Source: Caprella mutica (taxonomy: Eukaryota > Arthropoda > Malacostraca > Amphipoda > Caprellidae). From it: a stretch of DNA of 64,000 nt. Below are positions 11,306 through 20,250 of this stretch, piece after piece (the first letter of the stretch is position 1; each line of letters starts with the position of its first letter). The translations under genes were made by a program, and so were the position numbers. Under the pieces are notes generated by a model, which did not search any database, had not been told where the DNA came from, and saw only the letters and a list, made by a program, of their open reading frames with translations. The stretch covers positions 1-64,000 of the forward strand of contig CANNZV010003158.1 in NCBI GenBank assembly GCA_947561585.1, read 5' to 3'.

Positions 11306-13261
11306 TTAGTAGTTATTATAAGCTTTCAATGGAATTTCAGTTACACTGTTTTGGGAGTCAGAGAGTGAAGGATATAACTTAGTTTTGGTGTTGGTCCCTA
11401 TTGTCCTTGACGATTGTTTTGACCTATTAGAGTCTCGTGGCCTATTTCTAGTACGGTTCCTTATTGTCCTTACCGACTTCTTCACTTTCTTACTTCCTGC
11501 TGTTAGTCTCTTACCTACTGAAGATCTGACTGAGCTGGCACTGTTTAAACTTTTCAATGATATATTGTCTACGTCATTCCTAATCTTTCCCAATTTGTGT
11601 CTCACTCTACGGAAACTGTTTCTCAATGGCAAGGTTAGTGAGTCTCTAGACGAAAATGTCCTCCCTTTTTCTAAGTCCCTGTCCTGAACTCCTTTCCTTT
11701 CCTTCAGGAAATAAAGAATCAATACCAATAACAAATTTATGATTACCAATACTAATAAACTTCCTTGTGTTACTATCGAATAAGTTTGTACCTCTTCGAT
11801 GGTGAGATCCATGTCATCAAAAGGTATTACGAATGGATTATTGGATGGTAATTCATCTATCAATTCTTTTATAGTTTCATGGACTGTGAAACTTTCATTT
11901 ATATTTATAATTGGTAAGTCTGTGATATCAAACGGGTTTTTCCTCTTCTCTGTCACTAAACGTTCAATATCTATTTCATGTCTCAGTTTTGCATGCCATG
12001 TTACCTGCTCAGTTTTTATGTCACAGTTAAGTGGCACGTAATGTAACCCTAATAAGTTATCTCTCACTATACCTGTTGGACATTCTAACTCAATAGGCAT
12101 TCTAGTCACAGTGTATATTAGTCGGTTAGTTGTTGTGCTTTCCAAGTAAAATCCATCTTTTGTTCCTAATTTCTTAAAGTTACAAAGTTGAACTATTGTT
12201 TCGACGTCACCTAAAAATGCAGCTAATTCACATGAACTGTGATTAAATATCCACGCTGGTTCTGTCGTTCGTAATATATGCGTTTGATTATCTAATGAAT
12301 ATAAGTTTGTCTTGTCTGTACTTATATACTGTTTACTATCAAACAAAAACGTGTTCTGAACGATTGGTATGACTAACCTGTTTTCCAACTTCATTGGGTG
12401 AGGAGTTAACGTTACTACCTTATATTTCTGTTTATATACTAATGGGATTTGTGCCATGAATTCTAGTCTTCCTAGTTTCTTAATAGTTATGTAAGCAAGT
12501 AATTGATCTATCGTGAATCTATCTATATTTTCTATGGGAAATTCTAACTCTGGATAAAACTTGAGTCCTTCTTCTACGACTGCTCTAATTGTTTTAACGT
12601 CTAACATATCGGTATTCAAGTTTCCCGATATAAGTAACGTCAATGTATTATCTGTTATTCGAATGAGCATTATAGCATGGAGACAAGCCTGTTTCAACTG
12701 GTCGAAGTTCCAGTTAAACATCTGTCTACGTTCACTATTTTCTAGAGCATTGTTTAAATTTTTCAAGATCACTTTTACGTCTCTAATCGAATCTGACGTA
12801 TTCTTAGCTAGCATGTCAATACGGCTGTTAGTGATATGAATCTTTTTATCTACCTTTGAGATATTTTCGTTTATAGTTTTAATCTCGTCAGTGTGATCGG
12901 TCCCTCCAAATAGAGATCCGACTACTCCTCCCCCTATTGCTCCTACTGTTAATCCAACTCCCAGTCCTACAAAAGCTTGTGGGTCATTAGGATTAACTAT
13001 ACCCTGCGGTCTGGCTTCACCTAGATACGAGGCTACGTTATTTGGATTGTCATTATTTTCGTTGTCCAACATAGTCCAGGTTTTGTTCAGTCTTTGTTGC
13101 AGTTTTCCATAATTTGCGTTTATTTCGTCGTGTAAACTATAACACAGCATATTGAAATTTAGATAATCTACAATTTCTATGTAAGACATTTCTATCTTAA
13201 AAAGTACAAATGAGATTCTACGAACAAAAAGATCATTCTCCTTAACACTACCTAGAACCAT
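11306..13261 (-). CDS. env: Env-like fusion glycoprotein (baculovirus F-related type)
   Basis: 651 codons. By its place after integrase and its layout this is the envelope protein that errantiviruses share with baculovirus F proteins. A glycine-rich hydrophobic stretch at residues about 99-120 (GLGVGLTVGAIGGG) resembles a fusion peptide. The ectodomain behind it has paired cysteines and several N-glycosylation sequons, and the anchor is at about 500-519 (LLVLVIINLLLVLIL). The cytoplasmic tail of about 130 residues is long and very basic. I see no R-x-K/R-R furin-type site before the glycine-rich stretch, unlike typical members. The N-terminal signal peptide lies upstream in another frame. The assignment rests on order and architecture, not on an alignment. 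Confidence 0.75.
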   Translation of the reverse strand: MVLGSVKENDLFVRRISFVLFKIEMSYIEIVDYLNFNMLCYSLHDEINANYGKLQQRLNKTWTMLDNENNDNPNNVASYLGEARPQGIVNPNDPQAFVGLGVGLTVGAIGGGVVGSLFGGTDHTDEIKTINENISKVDKKIHITNSRIDMLAKNTSDSIRDVKVILKNLNNALENSERRQMFNWNFDQLKQACLHAIMLIRITDNTLTLLISGNLNTDMLDVKTIRAVVEEGLKFYPELEFPIENIDRFTIDQLLAYITIKKLGRLEFMAQIPLVYKQKYKVVTLTPHPMKLENRLVIPIVQNTFLFDSKQYISTDKTNLYSLDNQTHILRTTEPAWIFNHSSCELAAFLGDVETIVQLCNFKKLGTKDGFYLESTTTNRLIYTVTRMPIELECPTGIVRDNLLGLHYVPLNCDIKTEQVTWHAKLRHEIDIERLVTEKRKNPFDITDLPIININESFTVHETIKELIDELPSNNPFVIPFDDMDLTIEEVQTYSIVTQGSLLVLVIINLLLVLILYFLKERKGVQDRDLEKGRTFSSRDSLTLPLRNSFRRVRHKLGKIRNDVDNISLKSLNSASSVRSSVGKRLTAGSKKVKKSVRTIRNRTRNRPRDSNRSKQSSRTIGTNTKTKLYPSLSDSQNSVTEIPLKAYNNY

Positions 13262-13496
13262 CGAACCAAGAAGAGACTCTATGGTTTTGTGTGTTAAATG
13301 GAGGTTCAGAATTATCTGTTTGCATAAATCTGTGACGAACCTTAAATTGAATTGAAGCTAAAAGTATCACACCTTCCGTCATGGCCGATCCGTCCCACTG
13401 CCAAGCTGACATAGGTACTACGTCTGCCGCCAGGGTTGCACAACAGACACAGCTGAGCGCGGCGATGGCCTGAGGCGCCCACACTGAAAGGTCCAC
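13248..13496 (-). CDS. Signal-peptide segment, probable env leader, out of frame with env body
   Basis: An 82-codon frame starting MDLSVWAPQAIAALSCVCCA with a likely cleavage after TLAA. It overlaps the start of the env body by a few bases in a different frame. In related elements env is made from a spliced RNA, so the leader may be joined by splicing, or a frame change may have broken the gene. Both readings remain open. Confidence 0.5.
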   Translation of the reverse strand: MDLSVWAPQAIAALSCVCCATLAADVVPMSAWQWDGSAMTEGVILLASIQFKVRHRFMQTDNSEPPFNTQNHRVSSWFDGSR

Positions 13497-13597
13497 ATGT
13501 GTTAAATCTAGTACATATATATATATATATCTTTATAGTAACTTACATTCTATTTTCAATACATTATTTCTTATACATTAAATTTACTCCCGTTACA

Positions 13598-15565
13598 TTA
13601 CTGGGGCCTTAAGTTATACGTTCGCTTCATTTTAGGCTTGGTTATCGTTTTTACTCCTTTTTCAGCTTCTATCTCTACTTCATCGGGTTTTATTTGTATC
13701 GCATGTCTGGCAATTAATTTGTCCGGATGGATCACGTATGTCTCCGTTGATCCTACTATTCGTATTTTTATCCGGTTTCCTTGTTTGTCCGCGACAACGA
13801 ACGGTCCTGTTATTGGCATATCTAGTTTTCGATGACTAACTTGTTTTTTCAGATTAGCATATACACGACTGCCTACCGTTATATCTTTGTTTGTTCGATT
13901 TTGATTAGTATTTTGCGTCACGGTTGCCTGAATTTTCTCCAGATGCTTTTTACAATGTTCCCGAATCTGCGTAACTCGCCTTAGTCTAATAGCTAGATCA
14001 TCTTCACCATAATCTAGACGCGGCGGTACCAACGACTCTGTCGGGCTGTCGAACCCAAATAACGCAAAGAAAGGTGTTTCTCCTAACGAAGCGTAATAAC
14101 TGTTATTGATTGCTAATTGAATGACTGGCATTAGTTCGTCCCAGTCGTTTACTGCTAGCGTGTTCGTATATATCCTAAGCTCCCTATTTATTCGTTCTGC
14201 TAAACCTTGAGACTGAGGATGATACGGAACTATTTCCTTCTTCTTGATGTTATAATACTGGCAGAATTTTGCCCTTTTTTCTCCTACATATTCAGGTGCA
14301 TTGTCGCTTAGCAATACCTCGAATGATCCATATTGCGCTATCACCATCCTCAGGGCTTCTAGAATACTGTCTACTTCTTTATTTGGGATTGGCCATAAGA
14401 CCGTATACCTTGTGCAGTAATCTCTAAATGATATTATATACCTATTACCCTTCTCCGTGATTGGTAACGGTTCGAGGATATCTGTTGTGACCGCTGAGAA
14501 CGGTTTTCCTGGAATGGGATATTCACCTTGCGGTATGGGTTTCGGGGTGGTTTTCGCTCTCAAGCACGGCTCGCATTGCGCGATAAACCCCTCTAGTAGA
14601 TTAGTTTCCTGTTTGTTGTAGAAACTTTTCCGGAACGTCTTCATGGTCCTTCTTTGTCCCTTATGCCCCGCGGTTGAATCATTATGTACTATACTGAAAG
14701 CTTTGTGCATTAGATTGTCGGGTATATACGGTACTAGATAAGTATCTGTTAAATGGTGTGCTCGCGTAATTTTACGGACAACGTAAATTATATCTCTTAG
14801 TATTTTATACCGCTCTAACTTACCCGTTGGGTCTATTTTGGTTTCTTTAATGTCTTTTCTTATCCTTTGACATTGTAGATCCTTTTTCTGTCCCTTTCGT
14901 AGTTCTAATTCCGTCCAGCTTACCATAGGTGGTAGGTATGATTGTAACCCTCCTTCCTCTTGGTCACTGGTTTCGGTTTCCCCGTTCTGGGTTTCTGGTT
15001 CCCCGTTCTGGGTTTCTGTTTTCCCGTTCTGGGTTTCTTCCAATGCATTCACCTTCTCAATCAGTTTTTCATCCAGCGATAACGGTACATCCTCACATTG
15101 CTTCTCTATCTCTACTAGTCTTGATAATACATCTGCAAACAGGTTTTCCTTACCCGGTAGGTATTTTAACTGTATCTTATACTCTTGAGCTAAGAGCATC
15201 CAACGGTTAATTGCGTGATCCTTCGTTGTTTTGTGGATGATGTTTACCAACGGCTTATGGTCACTGTAAACAGTGACGTTGTAGTGGAGTATCAGTGTCC
15301 TGAACTGCTCCAACGCAAAAATCAGTGCTAAGGCCTCTCTTTTGGTGGTGGAGTATTGCCTTTGAGCGCTGTTGAGACTCTTCGATACAAAGGAAATAGG
15401 GTGCAGTATCCCCTGTTTGGTTTGCATCAAAACCGCACCTAGACCCTGTCCGAAGCATCGGTAAAGAGGAACCAGTCTTTTCCGAAGTCCGGAAAAGCTA
15501 ATACAGGTGGAGAACATAGTTTCTCCTTCAGCGTATCTACTGCCTTCTTTTCTTCCTCTCCCCAT
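13598..15565 (-). CDS. pol: Pol segment: RNase H and integrase
   Basis: The RNase H part retains GLGAVL, TKREALAL and VYSDHKPLV. Integrase follows with an HHCC zinc-binding region (H..H in the AFSIVHNDSTAGHKG area, C..C in QCEPCLRAK), then the catalytic Asp in TTDILE, Asp in LLSDNAPEY and Glu in GLAERIN, which fits a D,D(35)E core. A GPF motif lies near the C-terminus (ITGPFVVAD), as in gypsy-type integrases. A block of repeated ETQNGE units sits between RNase H and integrase. This frame overlaps the RT frame at about 15455, inside the first RNase H motif, so the join is a frame change and not a natural start. The residues visible upstream of the join in this frame are not homologous. Confidence 0.88.
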   Translation of the reverse strand: MGRGRKEGSRYAEGETMFSTCISFSGLRKRLVPLYRCFGQGLGAVLMQTKQGILHPISFVSKSLNSAQRQYSTTKREALALIFALEQFRTLILHYNVTVYSDHKPLVNIIHKTTKDHAINRWMLLAQEYKIQLKYLPGKENLFADVLSRLVEIEKQCEDVPLSLDEKLIEKVNALEETQNGKTETQNGEPETQNGETETSDQEEGGLQSYLPPMVSWTELELRKGQKKDLQCQRIRKDIKETKIDPTGKLERYKILRDIIYVVRKITRAHHLTDTYLVPYIPDNLMHKAFSIVHNDSTAGHKGQRRTMKTFRKSFYNKQETNLLEGFIAQCEPCLRAKTTPKPIPQGEYPIPGKPFSAVTTDILEPLPITEKGNRYIISFRDYCTRYTVLWPIPNKEVDSILEALRMVIAQYGSFEVLLSDNAPEYVGEKRAKFCQYYNIKKKEIVPYHPQSQGLAERINRELRIYTNTLAVNDWDELMPVIQLAINNSYYASLGETPFFALFGFDSPTESLVPPRLDYGEDDLAIRLRRVTQIREHCKKHLEKIQATVTQNTNQNRTNKDITVGSRVYANLKKQVSHRKLDMPITGPFVVADKQGNRIKIRIVGSTETYVIHPDKLIARHAIQIKPDEVEIEAEKGVKTITKPKMKRTYNLRPQ

Positions 15566-16629
15566 TTAAACTTTACTCCCTTCTTAAGGAGCTGATACAA
15601 AGGGTCTGCTATTTGTGCGAACTGTCGCACGAAACGCCTGTAGTAGTTGGTTGCTCCAAGGAATGACTGGACGGTTTTCCTTGAAGTTGGGTAGGGTAGA
15701 TTTTTCACGCTTCTGATCCTTTCTTCATTCATCTTAAGACCGTCTCGATTTATAGTGTATCCTAGGAATTTGACTTCTGTCGTGAAGAAATCACATTTCT
15801 TTACTTTAATCTTTAGGTTAACTTCTGCCAACCCTTGTAGTACCTCTTCTAATTTTGATAAATGCGACTCTTCATCCTCCGAGAAGACCAGGATGTCGTC
15901 CATATACGACAGACATTCCACTCCGATCACCTCATACAGCGCCTCGTTGATCACTCTACTGAAGAACCCGGGTGCCGTAGACAAGCCAAACGGCATACGG
16001 GCATACTCATACTTAGAGTTACCAACAGTAAAGGCGGTCTTGTATTGATCTCTCGGACAGATTGAAATCTGGTTGTAGGCACTAGCCAAATCAAGAGAAG
16101 ACATGAACGTCGTATGTTTTATGGACGATATAATTTCTGATATTTTGGGAATTGGGAATTTTAAGGGTACAAGTTTTTTGTTCAATTCCCTGTAGTCAAG
16201 ACAGGGCCTTATGCTTCCATCGGGCTTTTTTACTATCAACATTGGTGCGTTGAAGTTGCTCTTCGACTTGTGAATTATCTTCTCCCTTAATAATTTCTTG
16301 ATTTCCTTGTTGAGTGGTTCCTGTTCTGCCACTGGTATCTGATAAGGTCTTTTGTTGACTATCTCGTCATCCGTAAGTGGAAGTTGCAGTTGCTCTCCTA
16401 GGTAATGGCCTAGAGGCTCTCCTTCCTGCCAACATACCTGTCGGTAGGTGTTGAGTAGCTTCAGCACCCTCGACTTCATCTCCTTATTTGGACATCTTAT
16501 GTCTTCCATCCTTAAAGGTGGCAGCTCCTCTTGTCCTTCTCTCTCCGGTTGACCTACGTCCTTTGACGTTAGTTGATTTATGTTTTCTGAACTTACCACT
16601 TCTGCTGTGGATAGCAGCGATCCTTGTTT
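15439..16629 (-). CDS. pol: Pol segment: reverse transcriptase
   Basis: The frame contains the Ty3/gypsy RT blocks: KPDGSIRPCLDYRELNK, SSLDLASAYNQI (catalytic Asp), MPFGLSTAPGFF, and YMDDILVF with the Asp pair near residue 230. It ends in the first RNase H motif TDASD, where the reading frame is lost. Upstream the frame is continuous with protease except for one TAG at 16630-16632. The first ATG is at 16599, but the protein is expected to be part of a polyprotein. Confidence 0.9.
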   Translation of the reverse strand, partial: KQGSLLSTAEVVSSENINQLTSKDVGQPEREGQEELPPLRMEDIRCPNKEMKSRVLKLLNTYRQVCWQEGEPLGHYLGEQLQLPLTDDEIVNKRPYQIPVAEQEPLNKEIKKLLREKIIHKSKSNFNAPMLIVKKPDGSIRPCLDYRELNKKLVPLKFPIPKISEIISSIKHTTFMSSLDLASAYNQISICPRDQYKTAFTVGNSKYEYARMPFGLSTAPGFFSRVINEALYEVIGVECLSYMDDILVFSEDEESHLSKLEEVLQGLAEVNLKIKVKKCDFFTTEVKFLGYTINRDGLKMNEERIRSVKNLPYPTSRKTVQSFLGATNYYRRFVRQFAQIADPLYQLLKKGVKFKWGEEEKKAVDTLKEKLCSPPVLAFPDFGKDWFLFTDASDRV

Positions 16630-17361
16630 CTAGACGACATCGTGATCTATTAAGTTAGCTACACTTATCACAATTTTATTTCCTTCCACCTGCGTCACCG
16701 TGTTGGCAATTACCAGTCCGGTCCTGGTTTGACGATGGTGGACCAGGATCTCCTGTTGATCCCGTAGTCCTTTTGCTGAAATATGGCAGGTGAGGGTATT
16801 CACCGAATTAGCCGGAATTTTAAGAGTTTCCTTGAGATGTATGTTCCTGGGTGTCTCTACTATCCCTCTATCTTCTCTGTTTTCCTCGATTACATTTATT
16901 TTGGCATGAGTTTCCCCATATTCAAATTCAGTAGATAAAATCTGCATGCTCATTTGGGTTAGCTGAGGTTCTTTTCCTTGACTTTCCCCTTTATTCGTAA
17001 AGTTTATCTTCTGTTCTGGGAAATTTAATATAGTATGCTGTAACACGTTCATTCCAAGTAGGATCTGAAATTTGAGGTCTCTGTTATTCTTGAAGACAAG
17101 GAATTCCCCTAGAAATTGTCCCCCTGGAGTTTTTATTACTAACTCCAACTTTCCTTTAATTGGGATTTCTTTACTTTGAGCGTCTAACACTCTTCTATTT
17201 TGTGGTTTCAATTTAATTCCTTTACCCATTTTATCTATCAATTTCTCGCTTAGAAGGCTTATTGTTGCGCCGGTATCTATAATTCCTTTTCGTTTTTGTC
17301 CGTTAAAGATAATTCTTACTGTGGGACTATGCCTCCTTCCGGCGTCTTGTGCTCCTCTTAG
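16630..17361 (-). CDS. Pol segment: aspartic protease
   Basis: The frame opens right after the TGA at 17362-17364 and contains the retroviral protease active site GIIDTGATISLL near 17260-17300, with a hydrophobic ILLGMNVL block further on as expected for the second half. It stops at the TAG at 16630-16632. It lies in the same frame as the zinc knuckles upstream and as RT downstream, so NC, protease and RT are separated only by stop codons. Confidence 0.82.
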   Translation of the reverse strand, partial: LRGAQDAGRRHSPTVRIIFNGQKRKGIIDTGATISLLSEKLIDKMGKGIKLKPQNRRVLDAQSKEIPIKGKLELVIKTPGGQFLGEFLVFKNNRDLKFQILLGMNVLQHTILNFPEQKINFTNKGESQGKEPQLTQMSMQILSTEFEYGETHAKINVIEENREDRGIVETPRNIHLKETLKIPANSVNTLTCHISAKGLRDQQEILVHHRQTRTGLVIANTVTQVEGNKIVISVANLIDHDVV

Positions 17362-17843
17362 TCATTCGCTCTCGTCTGACTCTATATGGTCAGGTGAGTC
17401 TTCTTCTTCTTGTACTTGGTTTATTTGCTCCCGTTTCCTATCATTATACCGATATTGTTGGGGCTTGTTCCCGGACCTTGTCCGACATTGTTTCTTTGTG
17501 TGGCCTCTGCGACCGCATTGTCCGCAGTTAGCGCGACATTTTTCTTCCTCATGGTTGTTCCTCCCACAGTTGTAGCAGTAAGGTACTCCATCCTTCCGCC
17601 TTTTCCTGCAGTCTTTTATTTGATGACCTTTCTGGTTACAGTAACTACAATTGTTTACTTGTTGTTTTTGGCTTTGCAGTCGCGGGCCCAATGACCTGAT
17701 CTCCCACAGTAGAAACATCTCTGTTCTCCACGGTTGGATCTCTTGGGTTCCGCTTGCATTGCGTACAGCACTTCTGAGGTAGCTAGAGGCGTCCTTTTTC
17801 TTCCCTCAGATACCCCTGCGTAGCGTCTTCCTTCTTTGACCAA
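17362..17843 (-). CDS. gag: Gag nucleocapsid region with four zinc knuckles over two frames
   Basis: Four CX2CX4HX4C knuckles are visible: CFYCGRSGHWARDC in one frame, then CSYCNQKGHQIKDC, CYNCGRNNHEEEKC and CGQCGRRGHTKKQC in the next. The change of frame falls between knuckle 1 and knuckle 2 at about 17655-17690, near an A-rich run. These motifs bind the genomic RNA during packaging. Four knuckles is more than the one or two of most retroelements. An acidic tail (EEEDSPDHIESDESE) precedes the TGA. Confidence 0.8.
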
Positions 17844-18700
17844 TTTATCGCTTCCGCCATTAGAGTGGTGGAAGTGGTATCTGGAGTAATCTTCGCTACT
17901 TTTTTGTATACAGGTTCTGGAAGGCGCACAGACATAACTAGGTGCATGAGAAGGTTCTGAAGGATCTCTCCCAGCCCAATTGGAGGTGCTCTCCCTTCTA
18001 TCGCAGTTGGTTCCTCTTCTCCAGCTGGTGGTTCCTCTGGTCCTTCGGGTTCCGACTCATCTTGCGGTTCTGGAGGTTGTGGTGATGATCTTGCTGACGT
18101 TGACGCCTCCGGTGTTGCCGCCCTGGTCAGTCTGATGTCCACATCTGGATCCTCCTCATCGCTTCCTCCTTCATCATCCTGAGGCGGTGGCCCCCCGGGT
18201 CTGGCTCTTCTCTCCCTAGCTAATATTCGCGGCTCTGCTACTACACTATGGGCTCCTATACGGAGGGCGCACATTTTATTATTACAAAGATATGCGTCTA
18301 CTACCGAGCGACTCTGGGCTTGTAACTGCGCGATATCTGTAACGGGATTTTTTAGCCCGTTTTTTAGCAACGCGGCTGCGGCAACCTTTAGATCGGAGGT
18401 TGCAAAACACGGGTATATTTTCAACAAATCACTACATAATTGTCTATAAGAGATCGGTTTTCCCGCATAAGAAGCGATATACTTTCTCGCGTCGCCAACA
18501 TTCGGGTCAATTAGCGAATTTAAGATTCGCACTTTCTGACCATCCTCTTGGATGTTGTGTAGGGCAATGTGCCCATCAACAGCGCGTAGGAAGTTACGAA
18601 TATCTATGGTCTGCCCAGATCCCGGAGCTTCACCACTACATGGAAGTCCTGAGAACCTAGGTAGTCCATCTAAGATAGTAACTTGACGCAGCTGTTGCAT
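17783..18700 (-). CDS. gag: Gag, matrix/capsid part
   Basis: 305 codons, beginning MQQLRQVTILDGLPRFSGLP. The first 160 residues look like a capsid-type helical domain (FLRAVDGHIALHN, DARKYIASYAGKPISYRQL). The middle is very rich in Pro, Glu and Ser (EPQDESEPEGPEEPPAGEEE), and a conserved-looking block EAINWSKKED follows. Just after this block the frame ends, and the sequence continues in another frame into the nucleocapsid. The shift at about 17840 is in the minus-one direction. I cannot tell ribosomal frameshifting from a single-base lesion. Confidence 0.8.
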   Translation of the reverse strand: MQQLRQVTILDGLPRFSGLPCSGEAPGSGQTIDIRNFLRAVDGHIALHNIQEDGQKVRILNSLIDPNVGDARKYIASYAGKPISYRQLCSDLLKIYPCFATSDLKVAAAALLKNGLKNPVTDIAQLQAQSRSVVDAYLCNNKMCALRIGAHSVVAEPRILARERRARPGGPPPQDDEGGSDEEDPDVDIRLTRAATPEASTSARSSPQPPEPQDESEPEGPEEPPAGEEEPTAIEGRAPPIGLGEILQNLLMHLVMSVRLPEPVYKKVAKITPDTTSTTLMAEAINWSKKEDATQGYLREEKGRL

Positions 18701-20232
18701 ATTGCCGTATTTTATTTCTGAAACACTCGATCCAGTACACTTTTATTAAATTAGATTTCAATTATATCACGAGTTCTTAGTGTGCGCTCTTTATTTCGAT
18801 TTTGAATCTTTGATTACTGACGCATTAATTGCCTGACACCGACACTTGCATTTACTACTATTTGACACAATATTCTACCATGTACAATAATATAACAATA
18901 TACTCTTATAATGTAACTACAATAAACACAATTATTCCTGTGCTCTGCTTCCTTGGTAAATATTTGTCTAAGGTGACGGGTACTCACTTGTTGCCTTGTT
19001 CAGTCTGATACCTTACTTCAACAAGTCTATTCGACGACTGACTCCGCTGCTTCTCTCCCAAATATCCTGATGGTGACCTCGCCTTGTTATTGTGTTGTCT
19101 CCTGTGAGGTTATTGCACTGGCTCCAAGCTCTCACGTGCTCTTCTCTGCTGGACTGGTTGGTTCTCATGAATTTAACTGTACTGGCTCCAAGCTCTTATG
19201 TACAATTATCTGCTGATCCGTTGCTTCTCTTGAACGGAACTGTACTGGCTCCAAGCTCTTATGTACAATTCTCTGCAGATCTGGTTGATTCTCTTGAATT
19301 TAACTGTACTGGCTCCAAGCTCTTATGTACAATTATCTGCTGATCCGTTTGCTTCTCTTGAACTGAACTGTACTGGCTCCAAGCTCTTATGTACAATTCT
19401 CTGCTGATCTGGTTGATTCTCTTGAATTTAACTGTACTGGCTCCAAGCTCTTATGTACAATTATCTGCTGATCTGTTTGCTTCTCTTGAACTGAACTGTA
19501 CTGGCTCCAAGCTCTTATGTACAATTCTCTGCTGATCTGGTTGATTCTCTTGAACTGAACAGTACTGGCTCCAAGCTCTTACGCACACAATCCGTTGATT
19601 TAGTCAGCTCTTTTGATCGTCAGTATACTGGCCCCTGGCTCTTACGTACACCACCTGTTAATCTAGTCAGCTCTCTTGAACGTCACTGTACTGGCTCCCA
19701 GCTCTTACGTACTTAGAATTTGACGAGCAGGTATTTTAACCTTTGAGTAACTGACCTTATGTTCTTCCTAGTGTGTTCTCTCTTTAGCTGAACTCGTATT
19801 TCTTAGCCCAGCCTTTCAATAAAGCTGGTCCAGATCTCACGATCTCTCTTGATGGACTTATAATACGTATTAGGACCCAATCCTCACGGATTTACTTGCA
19901 GATCCGTTCCGTATAAGGCTAAGGTACGGTTCACTATGTTATTTGTCCGGTAGGTTTCTAAATTCTTACCGGTATCACCTCTTCTGTCGGGTGATGTTGT
20001 AACAGATCTCCCTGTAGATCTTGCTAACTGGTTCCGTGAGTTGAGTGCTAAGCTGCAGAGTCCACTGCCTTAGCTGCACTCTCTAGTCTCCCACTCAAAA
20101 TGTTGTAGTGGTTTGGCGCGTTAAAACGACACTATATTAATACGGAGTTTTATTTCACCTCTTAACTCTTATTGTTATTTTCTCCCAGATATCTTCTCTC
20201 TCAATCTATGTTAACCGATAACTATCATCAGG
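18701..20232 (-). other. Leader / 5' untranslated region of LTR element
   Basis: About 1.5 kb between the primer site and gag, with no supported gene. The middle is occupied by a tandem repeat (19110-19715). Such a long leader would carry packaging and translation signals, but none was recognised. Confidence 0.6.
19110..19715 (-). repeat. 64-bp tandem repeat in retroviral leader, about 10 copies
   Basis: CTGGCTCCAAGCTCTTA recurs at 63-64-bp spacing (19118, 19182, 19245, 19309 and on), with the last two units degenerate (CTGGCCCCTGG, CTGGCTCCCAG). Between these blocks lie TGTACAATT, TCTGCTGATC and TTCTCTTGAA. Leader repeats in insect gypsy elements are known to act as insulators or regulatory arrays. 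That function is not shown here. Confidence 0.85.
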
Positions 20233-20249
20233 CCCCACGTTGGGCGCCA
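20233..20249 (-). promoter_or_regulatory. Primer binding site, tRNA-Lys
   Basis: CCCCACGTTGGGCGCCA on the + strand equals the 3' end of eukaryotic tRNA-Lys(CTT) including CCA. It lies one base inside the right LTR, which fixes the minus-strand orientation of the element. Confidence 0.85.
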
Positions 20250-20250
20250 G

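Noticed and set aside
11385..12839. Plus-strand frames opposite env
   Set aside because: Shadows of the minus-strand env gene; no independent features.
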